A stretch of DNA of 15,271 nt from Kiritimatiellia bacterium. GTDB lineage: Bacteria > Verrucomicrobiota > Kiritimatiellia > RFP12 > DVOR01. Below, piece by piece: positions 7,319 through 14,944 of this stretch. The position numbers and the translations under genes are program-made. The notes under the pieces were generated by a model that ran no database searches, was not told the origin of the DNA, and saw only the letters and a program-made list of their open reading frames with translations. The stretch spans positions 1-15,271 of the forward strand of contig JAFTHG010000188.1 in NCBI GenBank assembly GCA_017457555.1. Reading direction: 5' to 3'. How positions within the stretch are numbered: the first letter of the stretch is position 1; each line of letters starts with the position of its first letter.

Positions 7319-8317
7319 TTACTTGCTGGCTTCTTCGATTGCCACAGCAACAGCCACGGTCATACCGACCATCGGGTTGTTACCTGCACCGATGAGGCCC
7401 ATCATTTCCACGTGTGCGGGCACAGAGGAGGAACCTGCGAACTGAGCATCGGAGTGCATGCGACCCATGGTGTCGGTCATGCCGTAAGAGGCGGGACCTG
7501 CAGCCATATTATCGGGGTGAAGCGTACGGCCGGTGCCACCGCCGGAGGCCACAGAGAAGTACTTCTTGCCTGCGAGCATACATTCCTTCTTGTAGGTACC
7601 GGCCACGGGGTGCTGGAAGCGGGTGGGGTTGGTGGAGTTACCGGTGATGGAAACGTCCACACCTTCCTGCCACATCACTGCCACGCCTTCGCGCACATCG
7701 TCGGAACCATAGCAACGCACCTTGGAGCGGGGACCGTCAGAGAAAGCGATCTCGTTCACGATGTTGAGCTTGCCGGTGAAGTAATCGAACTCGGTTTCCA
7801 CGAAGGTGAAGCCATTGATACGGCTGATGATGTACGCAGCATCCTTACCCAAGCCGTTCAAGCAGACCTTGAGGGGTTCTTTACGAACCTTGTTGGCCTT
7901 CATGGCGATACCAATTGCGCCTTCTGCTGCTGCGAAAGATTCGTGACCTGCGAGGAAGCAGAAGCACTTGGTTTCTTCGCGGAGCAACATTGCGCCGAGG
8001 TTGCCGTGACCGATACCGACCTTGCGGTCGTCTGCAACGGAACCCGGAATACAGAATGCCTGAAGACCTTCACCGATCGCTTCAGCTGCGTCAGCAGCCT
8101 TAGTGCAACCCTTCTTGATGGCGATTGCTGCGCCAACAGTGTAGGCCCACTTTGCGTTTTCGAAGCAGATCTTTTGAATGTTTTCAACGATTTCGTAGGG
8201 GTCAAAACCCTTAGCTTTGCAGATTTCGCGGCATTCCTCGATGGATGCGATGCCATACTTTTCGAGGACAGGCGTAATTTGATTGATACGACGCTCGTAA
8301 GATTCGAACAGTGCCAT
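7319..8317 (-). CDS. GGGtGRT family protein, function unknown
   Basis: A 332-residue protein named after its glycine motif, here GGGTGRT at 259-265, followed by HPDN at 267-270. It has no signal peptide or membrane helix, so it is probably cytoplasmic. It contains ten cysteines (29, 33, 51, 71, 89, 118, 120, 152, 202, 246). C29/C33 and the CFC at 118-120 with nearby H125 are the most cluster-like. The glycine-rich C-terminal third (GHGNLGAM near 103, MMGLIGAGNNPMVGM at 305-319) suggests phosphate or nucleotide binding, but I recognise no catalytic site. The family is found mainly in strict anaerobes and is usually next to an IscU/NifU-like gene; here the gap is 13 nt. The ribosome binding site is strong (AAGGAGG). 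Lys and Phe codons are mostly AAG and TTC, which suggests high expression. Confidence 0.93.
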   Translation of the reverse strand: MALFESYERRINQITPVLEKYGIASIEECREICKAKGFDPYEIVENIQKICFENAKWAYTVGAAIAIKKGCTKAADAAEAIGEGLQAFCIPGSVADDRKVGIGHGNLGAMLLREETKCFCFLAGHESFAAAEGAIGIAMKANKVRKEPLKVCLNGLGKDAAYIISRINGFTFVETEFDYFTGKLNIVNEIAFSDGPRSKVRCYGSDDVREGVAVMWQEGVDVSITGNSTNPTRFQHPVAGTYKKECMLAGKKYFSVASGGGTGRTLHPDNMAAGPASYGMTDTMGRMHSDAQFAGSSSVPAHVEMMGLIGAGNNPMVGMTVAVAVAIEEASK

Positions 8318-8330
8318 GTTAATGTCCTCC

Positions 8331-9044
8331 TTATTCGTGACGGGGGTCGATGGACTTCACAGCACCCTGTTCCTCGGTCACGCGACCATAGGTTCCGGTG
8401 CAAGCCTTGAGGGCTTCGTTTGCATCTTCGCCCTTCTTGACGGCTTCCATGAACTTGCCCATGTGGACGAATTCATAACCGCAGACTTCGTTGTTCTTAT
8501 CAAGGAAGATCTTGCGGACATAGCCTTCAGCCATTTCAAGGTAGCGAACGCCCTTCTGAGCGGTGGAGTACATCGTGCCCACCTGAGAGCGCAGACCCTT
8601 ACCGAGATCTTCAAGTCCGGCACCGATCGGCAAACCACCTTCAGAGAAGGCGCTCTGGGTGCGACCGTAGACGATCTGGAGGTAGAGTTCGCGCATTGCG
8701 GTGTTGATAGCATCGCAAACGAGGTCGGTGTTCAATGCTTCCTGAATGGTCTTGCCGGGGAGAATTTCTGCTGCCATTGCTGCGGAGTGGGTCATGCCCG
8801 AGCAGCCGATGGTTTCAACGAGAGCTTCTTGAATTACACCTTCTTTGACATTCAGCGTCAACTTGCAAGCACCCTGTTGGGGAGCGCACCAGCCTACGCC
8901 GTGTGTAAGTCCGGAAATATCCTTGGTTTCGTAGGCCTTGACCCACTTGCCTTCTTCGGGGATTGGTGCCGGAGCGTGCTTTGCACCCTTGGCAACCATT
9001 GTCATGTGCTCGACTTCGCTCGAGCAAGCGTAGGGACAACTCAT
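8331..9044 (-). CDS. IscU/NifU-N-like iron-sulfur cluster scaffold-type protein
   Basis: A 237-residue protein with a NifU_N/IscU-like core at about 45-125. GACKLTLNVKEG (58-69) aligns with the first IscU cysteine region, and ETIGCSGMTHSAAMAAE (77-93) with the second (GCGSAIASS). GKTIQEA follows, and C110 stands where the third cysteine is expected. C60, C81 and C110 are therefore candidate cluster ligands. Two IscU hallmarks are missing: the Asp of CGD is replaced (CK), and the His before the third cysteine is Val. It also carries an N-terminal CPYAC (C3, C7) and a C-terminal extension of ~110 residues with C188 and C215. Canonical IscU is about 130 residues. It leads the operon with the GGGtGRT gene and has an AAGGAGA ribosome binding site. 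A role in Fe-S handling is likely; general housekeeping Fe-S assembly is less so, because no iscS is nearby. Confidence 0.88.
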   Translation of the reverse strand: MSCPYACSSEVEHMTMVAKGAKHAPAPIPEEGKWVKAYETKDISGLTHGVGWCAPQQGACKLTLNVKEGVIQEALVETIGCSGMTHSAAMAAEILPGKTIQEALNTDLVCDAINTAMRELYLQIVYGRTQSAFSEGGLPIGAGLEDLGKGLRSQVGTMYSTAQKGVRYLEMAEGYVRKIFLDKNNEVCGYEFVHMGKFMEAVKKGEDANEALKACTGTYGRVTEEQGAVKSIDPRHE

Positions 9045-9074
9045 AGTTTTCTCCTTAGGTTAAATGGTGAAAGT

Positions 9075-9104
9075 ATTATACCGCATTGAAGGCGTTATCT
9101 GCAA
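9075..9104 (-). promoter_or_regulatory. Sigma70 promoter of the scaffold/GGGtGRT operon
   Basis: Minus-strand TTGCAG (9104-9099), an 18-bp spacer and a perfect TATAAT (9080-9075). The predicted start near 9068 leaves a short leader of ~24 nt containing AAGGAGA. The short leader, good boxes and strong ribosome binding site fit high, mostly constitutive expression. Confidence 0.78.
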
Positions 9105-9214
9105 TAGCATTTCAGTTGATTTCCATAAACAAATGTTACCGAAAAGACGTTCGTTACACCTGTTTGAGAGGGGAATGTGACATTTTTTAGGTGAGATGGT
9201 GTGAAAGAATACGA

Positions 9215-9246
9215 AAAGAGGAAGCCGTTTCTGCGTCTTCCTCTTT
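9215..9246 (-). terminator. Intrinsic terminator of the arsR-like gene
   Basis: A 10-bp stem AAAGAGGAAG / CTTCCTCTTT (9215-9224 with 9237-9246) encloses a 12-nt loop. It starts 24 nt after the stop at 9271. On the minus strand it ends CTCTTTTCGTATTCTTTC, a modest U-tail. The 110 nt between this and the next promoter (9104) show no gene. Confidence 0.72.
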
Positions 9247-9270
9247 GAATAGGGTATTGAACTTCTGGAT

Positions 9271-9921
9271 TTATGGTCGCGCGGTAGAATCAACGAGTGG
9301 TTGTGGCGATTGCGGCAATACTTCTTTTTGAGCTTGTAGTTCGCGCTTGCTTTCATCGCGCTTGTGGTTGATTGGAAGTCCACAGGTACAAAAACGTGAT
9401 TCGGTCCGCTCGGCATAATGCTTCTCAAGGCGATTGGCAAAGCGCGTATGATCAAAAGCTGGCGGTGGTGGTTGTGGTGGCCGACGCGAGAAGTAGGGAT
9501 TCAGCGCCCACAGGAGTGCAGAGGCCGAACAGGAAAGAATCAGAATCGCAGACAACACACTATAGGTTGTCGCATTGCTCCGACGCAGTTTGGGTTGCAC
9601 CGTAACATTATCTGCGGTGATACCATTTAGTGCTGAACAGGCGGCTAAGGCGCATGGGGCCGCAATCGAGTAATAGATTTGCCGCCCGCGCCGTTCATCA
9701 AGGATGACTCCATACTGACGCAACATTGCCAGATGCTGACTGATGGCCGATAGCCCACCTTCAACTTCTTCGGCAATTTCGGCTACAGAACGGGGGCCTT
9801 CCGATAAAAACTCAACAATCCACAGGCGTGTGGGATGTCCAAGAGCTTTGAAAATATCCGCGCGCAATCGCAAAGATTCTGTTCCACGGGTATTCATTTT
9901 ATTCATGTTGAAGGTGGCCAT
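9271..9921 (-). CDS. Membrane-anchored ArsR-type winged-helix regulator
   Basis: A 216-residue protein. Residues ~18-90 form an ArsR/SmtB winged helix: IFKALGHPTRLWIVEFLSEG, then SVAEIAEEV, the recognition helix LSAISQHLAMLRQYGV, and a wing with RRGRQIYYSI. The usual alpha-3 metal motif (ELCVC-type) is absent. A hydrophobic segment at ~120-140 (VLSAILILSCSASALLWAL) follows, then a proline-rich linker (RRPPQPPPP, 146-154) and a polar tail with CTC at 178-180. Most ArsR proteins are ~100 residues and soluble, so this one-pass membrane form is unusual. If the helix spans the membrane, the tail lies outside and could sense something there. I chose ATG 9921 because it lies just downstream of the promoter and AGAGGA lies 11 nt upstream; the frame extends to 10062 but that part crosses the promoter and a terminator. 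Confidence 0.85.
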   Translation of the reverse strand: MATFNMNKMNTRGTESLRLRADIFKALGHPTRLWIVEFLSEGPRSVAEIAEEVEGGLSAISQHLAMLRQYGVILDERRGRQIYYSIAAPCALAACSALNGITADNVTVQPKLRRSNATTYSVLSAILILSCSASALLWALNPYFSRRPPQPPPPAFDHTRFANRLEKHYAERTESRFCTCGLPINHKRDESKRELQAQKEVLPQSPQPLVDSTARP

Positions 9922-9954
9922 ATTTAATTGTTTCCTCTCTCCAGATGTGCGCCT

Positions 9955-9983
9955 ATTATAATATGGAATGCGTGTTTCTGCAA
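9955..9983 (-). promoter_or_regulatory. Sigma70 promoter of the arsR-like gene with a palindromic -10 region
   Basis: Minus-strand TTGCAG (9983-9978), a 17-bp spacer and TATAAT (9960-9955). The -10 lies inside the perfect 10-bp palindrome TATTATAATA (9954-9963). ArsR proteins often bind an inverted repeat over their own -10, so this could be a self-operator (inference). It shares the 12-mer TATAATAGGCGC with the nfeD promoter. Confidence 0.78.
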
Positions 9984-10021
9984 CAAAACAAACAACACAC
10001 GGAAAAAAACCGTGCGTTGTT
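9981..10021 (-). terminator. Intrinsic terminator of the LTD/LamG/CotH gene
   Basis: A 12-bp stem (9991-10002 with 10010-10021), perfect on the minus-strand RNA except for one G-U pair, encloses a loop of seven U. It is followed by TGTTTTGTTG. It starts 30 nt after the stop at 10052, and its U-rich tail overlaps the -35 box of the arsR promoter. Confidence 0.84.
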
Positions 10022-10051
10022 GTGTTAAATCGGAATGATTTGCAGAAGCAA

Positions 10052-13000
10052 TCAGTTCTCAAAAGGTGCTGTAATACGGGCCTTGAAGAAGCGTGGCGAG
10101 GTGTCGCTCTTTGGTGCTAATGACAGCTGACCACTCGCAAAGGTCTGTGGCTGGGTGGTGTCGCTGACATCTTCCCATGTTTCTGCTGTCAGAGAATCGG
10201 TTGCCAAAAGGGTGATGCTGCCATTAATGGAACCTTCTTTCAGCGTATCTCCCATGGCCAACGTCACCGTCAAGATGATATTCCCAGAGGCATCAATTGT
10301 AAATGCGGTGATGGTTAGTTCGGTTTCTTCGGCGATTGCTGTGTAAGGTTCCGCATCTAATGTGTAGGCCATCAGGTAGTCAGCTGCGGCGGTGACAGAT
10401 TGTAAATCACCCGCCGTGAAACGTCCAGTGGCAATGGCATTGCTCAACCATTCGGCCACTGCTGCCGGTAATAGATTGTCTACGGCAACTGTGCCATCTG
10501 CCTTCTTTAAGGTGATGGCCGAGGCGGTTGTATTGGGTTCTGGGATCCATGTCTTGTCATCACCATAAACGGCCAGACCAATGACAAAGCCGGGTTCGTT
10601 CTGAGCCACATACTGCTTGCGGTCATAGGCAAGTACGAGCGATTTGCCGCCCAAAAGCACTGTGCCGGAGGGTAAAGTGAAGAGGTCTTCGGAATCTTCC
10701 GGGAGCGTTGTCACATCCATTAGACCTTCCACGGTCCACCCACTGAGGTCAATTGCTTCGGTATTGGGGTTGGTGAGTTTCACACCTCCCGTAACCCTTT
10801 CCATAACGATGGGGGCAAAGGCGGTAGGATGGGCCAGGGGAATACCTGCATTTTTGTTGAAGGCGTAACCGATTTCCCAAGTGTCATTGGTGATGGAGTG
10901 GGTGTTGTAGAGGTGGTTGCGGCGTGGTTCCACATAATTGTCCCACATATCTTCAAAGGCTTCGTCCCACTCCAGAATGTGGTCCCAAACATAAATCACC
11001 GTGTTAGCATAGGATGTGCCCCACTTGGCTCGATCGAGTTCGGCATCGGCTGCGGTGACTTCTTTGAAGAGTGTGACGTAATCCCAGAAGGGCGTATCTT
11101 CCTGCGAAGTGCCTGGAGCCTTGAGGTGTTCGTCCATCAACGTGCGTAACCGGCGCAAATACATTGCACGGAAGTCAGAATTCTGCCACAGGGCTTCCAC
11201 GGCGTAGTTGCCGCTACCCACGGTGCTACCATTAGATGTATGTGCACGAATCTTCCAACCGCTGTAGAGGGGATGCGACTTGAAGTTGTCGGAGTCGGGA
11301 CGTAATCCGATACGTCCGGTTGCGCTATCATCGCCATAGTACCACGCACCAAAGGAGAGGTTGTGGTCATACGCCAGTGGCATCCAGACGTCGTTACCAT
11401 TTTTGTCCCAATAGAGACAGATGTTGGCCCAGATGTCATCGCATTCCTGAGTGATACGTGCCGTAGCGAGGTAGTTGATCCATGCGGGGATATCAAAGCT
11501 GTCATAGACGACTTGGGTCAACTCGGCATCATTCTCGGGGCAGGAAGCAGACTGCGAGAAGGTCGTCGCCCATGCGACCAAAGGGGCGTAGGCTGCGGTA
11601 CTCGTTTCATCGCCATCATCCGGCGTCTTCTTCTCTACCGAACCTGCGGTTGTACCCACATTGGGTGAGATGGCGCCGACATTCTTATAGCCGTAGCCCA
11701 TCGGGTCAAGGCCGTAGTAGTCCTCAATGAGTTCGTCCGTAAAACGGTTGGAGTGGAAGGCGAGCTGATAAAATTCGCCATTGAGGTTGAGGCGCACGGG
11801 ATAGTGGAAGGGAACCAGATTGCCAGCATTACGCCACACGTGGAAGGAGAGGCTCTGACGGATAAAGGTCAGGTCGGCGTATTCTGCCGTGAAGGAGGTC
11901 TTGCGAATCTCTTTCAATTTGGTTCCCTTCTTGCCTTCAAGCATATTCTTGCAGGTGAGGGGTTGGCACTTGCTGAACCGCAAACCATGCGATTTCTTCG
12001 GGAAGCCTGCCGAAGTATTGCCGCGCAAGTCGATTCGGACGTTGTCGTAGTACGTATCGGTTTGGCTGTCATAAATGCCGCACCGTGCTCCCAGCGGATG
12101 TGCACCCTTGATAGCATCGTAGTCCTTGTCCATCAATTCCAGATTGGCTTTGTCTTCAACAAAGAGGTGGAAGGTCTGCAGTTTTTCATGTTTTGCCATT
12201 TGCGTTTCGGCATTTGGTGTGACAATCGTGCCGAACCAATTAGGGCAATCGTCTGGATTATTGCGTGAGGGGGAAATCCACTGACGGGCTGCACCATCGG
12301 TGATGCGTGCACCAAATTGAATCAGTTTGCCGGCCTCCGGGAGGTCTGCGGCAGGAATTACACCCACGTAAGCAGGGAAGGTCTTTTCGACTTCAATCGT
12401 TTCGCCGGCCTCATCCTCTTCTTCCACCACGCGGAGGAAGACACCGTCGGTGTGGGTCATACTCACATACTTCACCTCACCGAAGTTACAACGGTACATG
12501 AGCTCCACCTTCGCAAGCGTATTTTCGTCATCGTCTGCGATGGGATGAACGTCCAAAACGACTGTGTAGTCTTCGCCCGGTGTGGCGGTGGGGTCCGGGA
12601 GGTAATACCCGAAGTCCTCAAAGACTTCTTGGTTCGTGGGGCCGATGTTGGGACCATAGGCAATGGCATCGGTATAGATATTGGCCTCACCGGGCGTAAG
12701 GGTGGGCATAATTGCACGGGTGATACTACTGGCAGTGGTTGAAAGCGTGGCGCCCAAAACTGCCGACATCGTTGTCGCGCTCTGCGAGGGTTCAAGTGTC
12801 CAAGCCACCTGCATGGTATCGATTCCTTCCGGGAGCGTTACCGATGTTTCGGGTGACACAGTAGTTCCATTCATTGTCAGCGTCAGCGTACCTACGGTTT
12901 CCGGCGCATGGAAGACGATTTCTGCATCGCCAGAGTACGAAGGTAACGCCACAGTCGCGCTTCCGGTTACCGTTTGCAGTGTTTCAACGGTGGTGGTGCC

Positions 13001-14944
13001 TTCAAGGCCATTTTCCGTCTTGAGGGCTTTACCGCGTGTTTCTGCCGAACGATTGTAGCATTTAACCACTTCACGGGCTGGGAGCACACCGGAATAGATT
13101 TGAATGTCGGCCATTTCACCACGGAACCCACGCCAATAATTGTCGTGCGAACCGCCAAAACGACGTGTCGTCATTGCCGGCGTGTAGCCTGTAATGGTCT
13201 GTGAATCCACAGCCACACCATTGATGTAGAGTGTGCCTTCTTGAGAGGTGGCATCAATGGCGAAGGCAATGTGCGTCCAGTCATCCAGGGGTAGCGCCTT
13301 TTGGTTGGCGAAGGGAACATTTACTTTGGTACCACCACCCCGCTGAATGTAAACCTGGTGTTTTTTATCGTCTTCGTTGGTTCCTACCAAGAGCAGATAA
13401 CCATCATTGCCTTGACTTCCGTCACGCGAGTCCATCAGGGTGATGGCTTCTTTTCCTGTTGCATCAAATGACGTGGGCTTTACCCAGAAAGCGAGCGTCT
13501 CACCCGCAGACGTGAGGGTGTCGGTAGCTTGATAGGCGTTTTCGATGTAAGCACCATTGGAGGTATAATCACCGGCATTGAAGGTGTAGGTGTCCGTGTC
13601 CTCATTGTAGGAGAGATACTTTCCTGTGGTGTCATTTGTTCTGGTGGCCAGGCCGCCATACTGCGTTGTCACATTCCGCAATGCCGCATTTTCATCGGCC
13701 AGATAGCCCACTTCGGTCGCGCTCAACCCACGATTAAAGACGCGGATATCGGCCAGCTGACCGTAAAATGTATGCCACGAGGTCGAATCATAGGCGTGGC
13801 CGAAACAGTAGGGGATGGTGGTCTGAAGTGCACAGTCAAAGGGCATCTCTGCGGAGAGTTCAGCCTTACCATCAATATAAAGGGTCAAGGCATCACCGGC
13901 CTTTTGTCCCGCCACCAGCACGAGATGGTGCCATTGATTATCTGCATAATTGGCCGTTGTATTTGAGAGATACTGAGCGGAATCATTCGTCGTCCGCGGC
14001 TGAATCGTAATCTGATTGTCATCATTGAGGAAGACAAGTATGCCAGTCCGATTGGTAGTTTTTGATGGGCGGCTCTCAAAGAGCGGCATACCGCGCCCCG
14101 AGGTGTCGCTTGTTACGGTTTCGTTGGTCGGTTGCGACCGGAACCAGAGCGACACTGTGTAATCGGCTTCGGGGTAGGTATCAGGTGTCAGGCGGATGCC
14201 CTTGTTGCCACCCGTCATTCCAGCAAAGTCATAAGCCGAAGTCTGCAAAATGCCAGCGGTATCAAGTGTGTCTGCGATGGACGCCGAAGTGACAGCCGTA
14301 TCCACCGCAATGGTTGCCATTGTCACCTGCCCTTCCGTCACATTCGTGGGCGGTTGCATCGTTGCAATCGTGAGGCGCCCCTGTCCTGACTGCGTTTCGC
14401 CATCGCCGATGGTGTAGGAGTAGGGTGTCTGCTCATCAATGATGGTGCGTGTTATCACACGCTTTCCTGGGCCAAAGCTCTGGTTGTCCGGTAAATCCAC
14501 CGGCACAATAAAGGTCTGCAAGAGTGTCTTTTGATCACTCTTGTAGAGCGCCACATTGGGAAACTTCTTAGGATTCACTTTGGAGGGGAACACCATTACG
14601 TCATTATCGTAAACGGCGACCTTTTCACCATCCCAATAATTCGGATAGGCTTCACTGGTGTAAACGAGCGTGCGTTCGCCAGGTTGGAGTTCACGATCGC
14701 AGAGAATGCGGCGATTCTTCTTCTTATCCTCCTTACCGCGATTCCAACGGATTAAAGCGTAATTGCTGAGATTATCCACTTCAGTGCCCGTATTGGTGAG
14801 TTCAATCCAGCCAGCCTCTTTGTCATTCGGATCCAGCGCATCCGGCCGAGGACAAATCTCCGTGATTTCAATCGCCGCCAAAAGTGACGAACTCGTCAGT
14901 ACCGTGGTTACTGCACCAAACCAGAGTGTTGCGGATGTAGACAT
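10052..14944 (-). CDS. Giant secreted LTD-LamG-LamG-CotH-LTD protein
   Basis: A 1630-residue protein with a signal peptide (cut near LLAA, residue ~24). A lamin-tail domain follows at ~25-160 (IEITEICPRPDA ... GWIELTNTG). There are two LamG/concanavalin-like domains at ~235-415 (WHHLVLVAG, LYIDGKAEL, LADIRVFNRGLS) and ~465-630 (WTHIAFAID, LYINGVAVD, MADIQIYSGVL), then a beta linker to ~910. A CotH kinase-like domain covers ~920-1345, with RIDLRGNTSAGFPKKS at 970-985 and WMPLAYDHNLSFG at 1187-1199. A second lamin-tail domain lies at ~1375-1495 (VKLTNPNTEAIDLSGW) and a beta-rich tail ends in RFFKARI. LamG and LTD modules suggest binding of sugars or surface polymers. CotH proteins are atypical kinases of secreted proteins, but the usual YDxD is YDHN here, so activity is uncertain. 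No cell-wall anchor is seen. It is monocistronic, with AAGGAGC before the ATG. Confidence 0.92.
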   Translation of the reverse strand: MSTSATLWFGAVTTVLTSSSLLAAIEITEICPRPDALDPNDKEAGWIELTNTGTEVDNLSNYALIRWNRGKEDKKKNRRILCDRELQPGERTLVYTSEAYPNYWDGEKVAVYDNDVMVFPSKVNPKKFPNVALYKSDQKTLLQTFIVPVDLPDNQSFGPGKRVITRTIIDEQTPYSYTIGDGETQSGQGRLTIATMQPPTNVTEGQVTMATIAVDTAVTSASIADTLDTAGILQTSAYDFAGMTGGNKGIRLTPDTYPEADYTVSLWFRSQPTNETVTSDTSGRGMPLFESRPSKTTNRTGILVFLNDDNQITIQPRTTNDSAQYLSNTTANYADNQWHHLVLVAGQKAGDALTLYIDGKAELSAEMPFDCALQTTIPYCFGHAYDSTSWHTFYGQLADIRVFNRGLSATEVGYLADENAALRNVTTQYGGLATRTNDTTGKYLSYNEDTDTYTFNAGDYTSNGAYIENAYQATDTLTSAGETLAFWVKPTSFDATGKEAITLMDSRDGSQGNDGYLLLVGTNEDDKKHQVYIQRGGGTKVNVPFANQKALPLDDWTHIAFAIDATSQEGTLYINGVAVDSQTITGYTPAMTTRRFGGSHDNYWRGFRGEMADIQIYSGVLPAREVVKCYNRSAETRGKALKTENGLEGTTTVETLQTVTGSATVALPSYSGDAEIVFHAPETVGTLTLTMNGTTVSPETSVTLPEGIDTMQVAWTLEPSQSATTMSAVLGATLSTTASSITRAIMPTLTPGEANIYTDAIAYGPNIGPTNQEVFEDFGYYLPDPTATPGEDYTVVLDVHPIADDDENTLAKVELMYRCNFGEVKYVSMTHTDGVFLRVVEEEDEAGETIEVEKTFPAYVGVIPAADLPEAGKLIQFGARITDGAARQWISPSRNNPDDCPNWFGTIVTPNAETQMAKHEKLQTFHLFVEDKANLELMDKDYDAIKGAHPLGARCGIYDSQTDTYYDNVRIDLRGNTSAGFPKKSHGLRFSKCQPLTCKNMLEGKKGTKLKEIRKTSFTAEYADLTFIRQSLSFHVWRNAGNLVPFHYPVRLNLNGEFYQLAFHSNRFTDELIEDYYGLDPMGYGYKNVGAISPNVGTTAGSVEKKTPDDGDETSTAAYAPLVAWATTFSQSASCPENDAELTQVVYDSFDIPAWINYLATARITQECDDIWANICLYWDKNGNDVWMPLAYDHNLSFGAWYYGDDSATGRIGLRPDSDNFKSHPLYSGWKIRAHTSNGSTVGSGNYAVEALWQNSDFRAMYLRRLRTLMDEHLKAPGTSQEDTPFWDYVTLFKEVTAADAELDRAKWGTSYANTVIYVWDHILEWDEAFEDMWDNYVEPRRNHLYNTHSITNDTWEIGYAFNKNAGIPLAHPTAFAPIVMERVTGGVKLTNPNTEAIDLSGWTVEGLMDVTTLPEDSEDLFTLPSGTVLLGGKSLVLAYDRKQYVAQNEPGFVIGLAVYGDDKTWIPEPNTTASAITLKKADGTVAVDNLLPAAVAEWLSNAIATGRFTAGDLQSVTAAADYLMAYTLDAEPYTAIAEETELTITAFTIDASGNIILTVTLAMGDTLKEGSINGSITLLATDSLTAETWEDVSDTTQPQTFASGQLSLAPKSDTSPRFFKARITAPFEN

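Noticed and set aside
7412..8410. A long plus-strand open frame (332 codons) opposite the GGGtGRT gene.
   Set aside because: Its length comes from the strong codon bias of the sense gene. It has no ribosome binding site or recognisable domain, and its composition (rich in His, Gly, Thr, Ala) is that of a mirrored frame.
8316..9089. A plus-strand open frame (257 codons) opposite the scaffold gene, running through its promoter.
   Set aside because: It overlaps a convincing family member and crosses a promoter and ribosome binding site on the other strand; no domain is seen.
9105..9214. A regulatory element upstream of the scaffold operon (CACCT ... AGGTG around 9156-9193).
   Set aside because: The arms are only five bases and far apart, which is expected by chance; no known operator or riboswitch is recognised.
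9922..10062. An N-terminal extension of 47 residues on the ArsR-like protein.
   Set aside because: The extended part covers the promoter -10/-35 and the CotH-gene terminator and is rich in Cys, Phe and Arg without any domain; the start at 9921 follows the promoter and has AGAGGA upstream.
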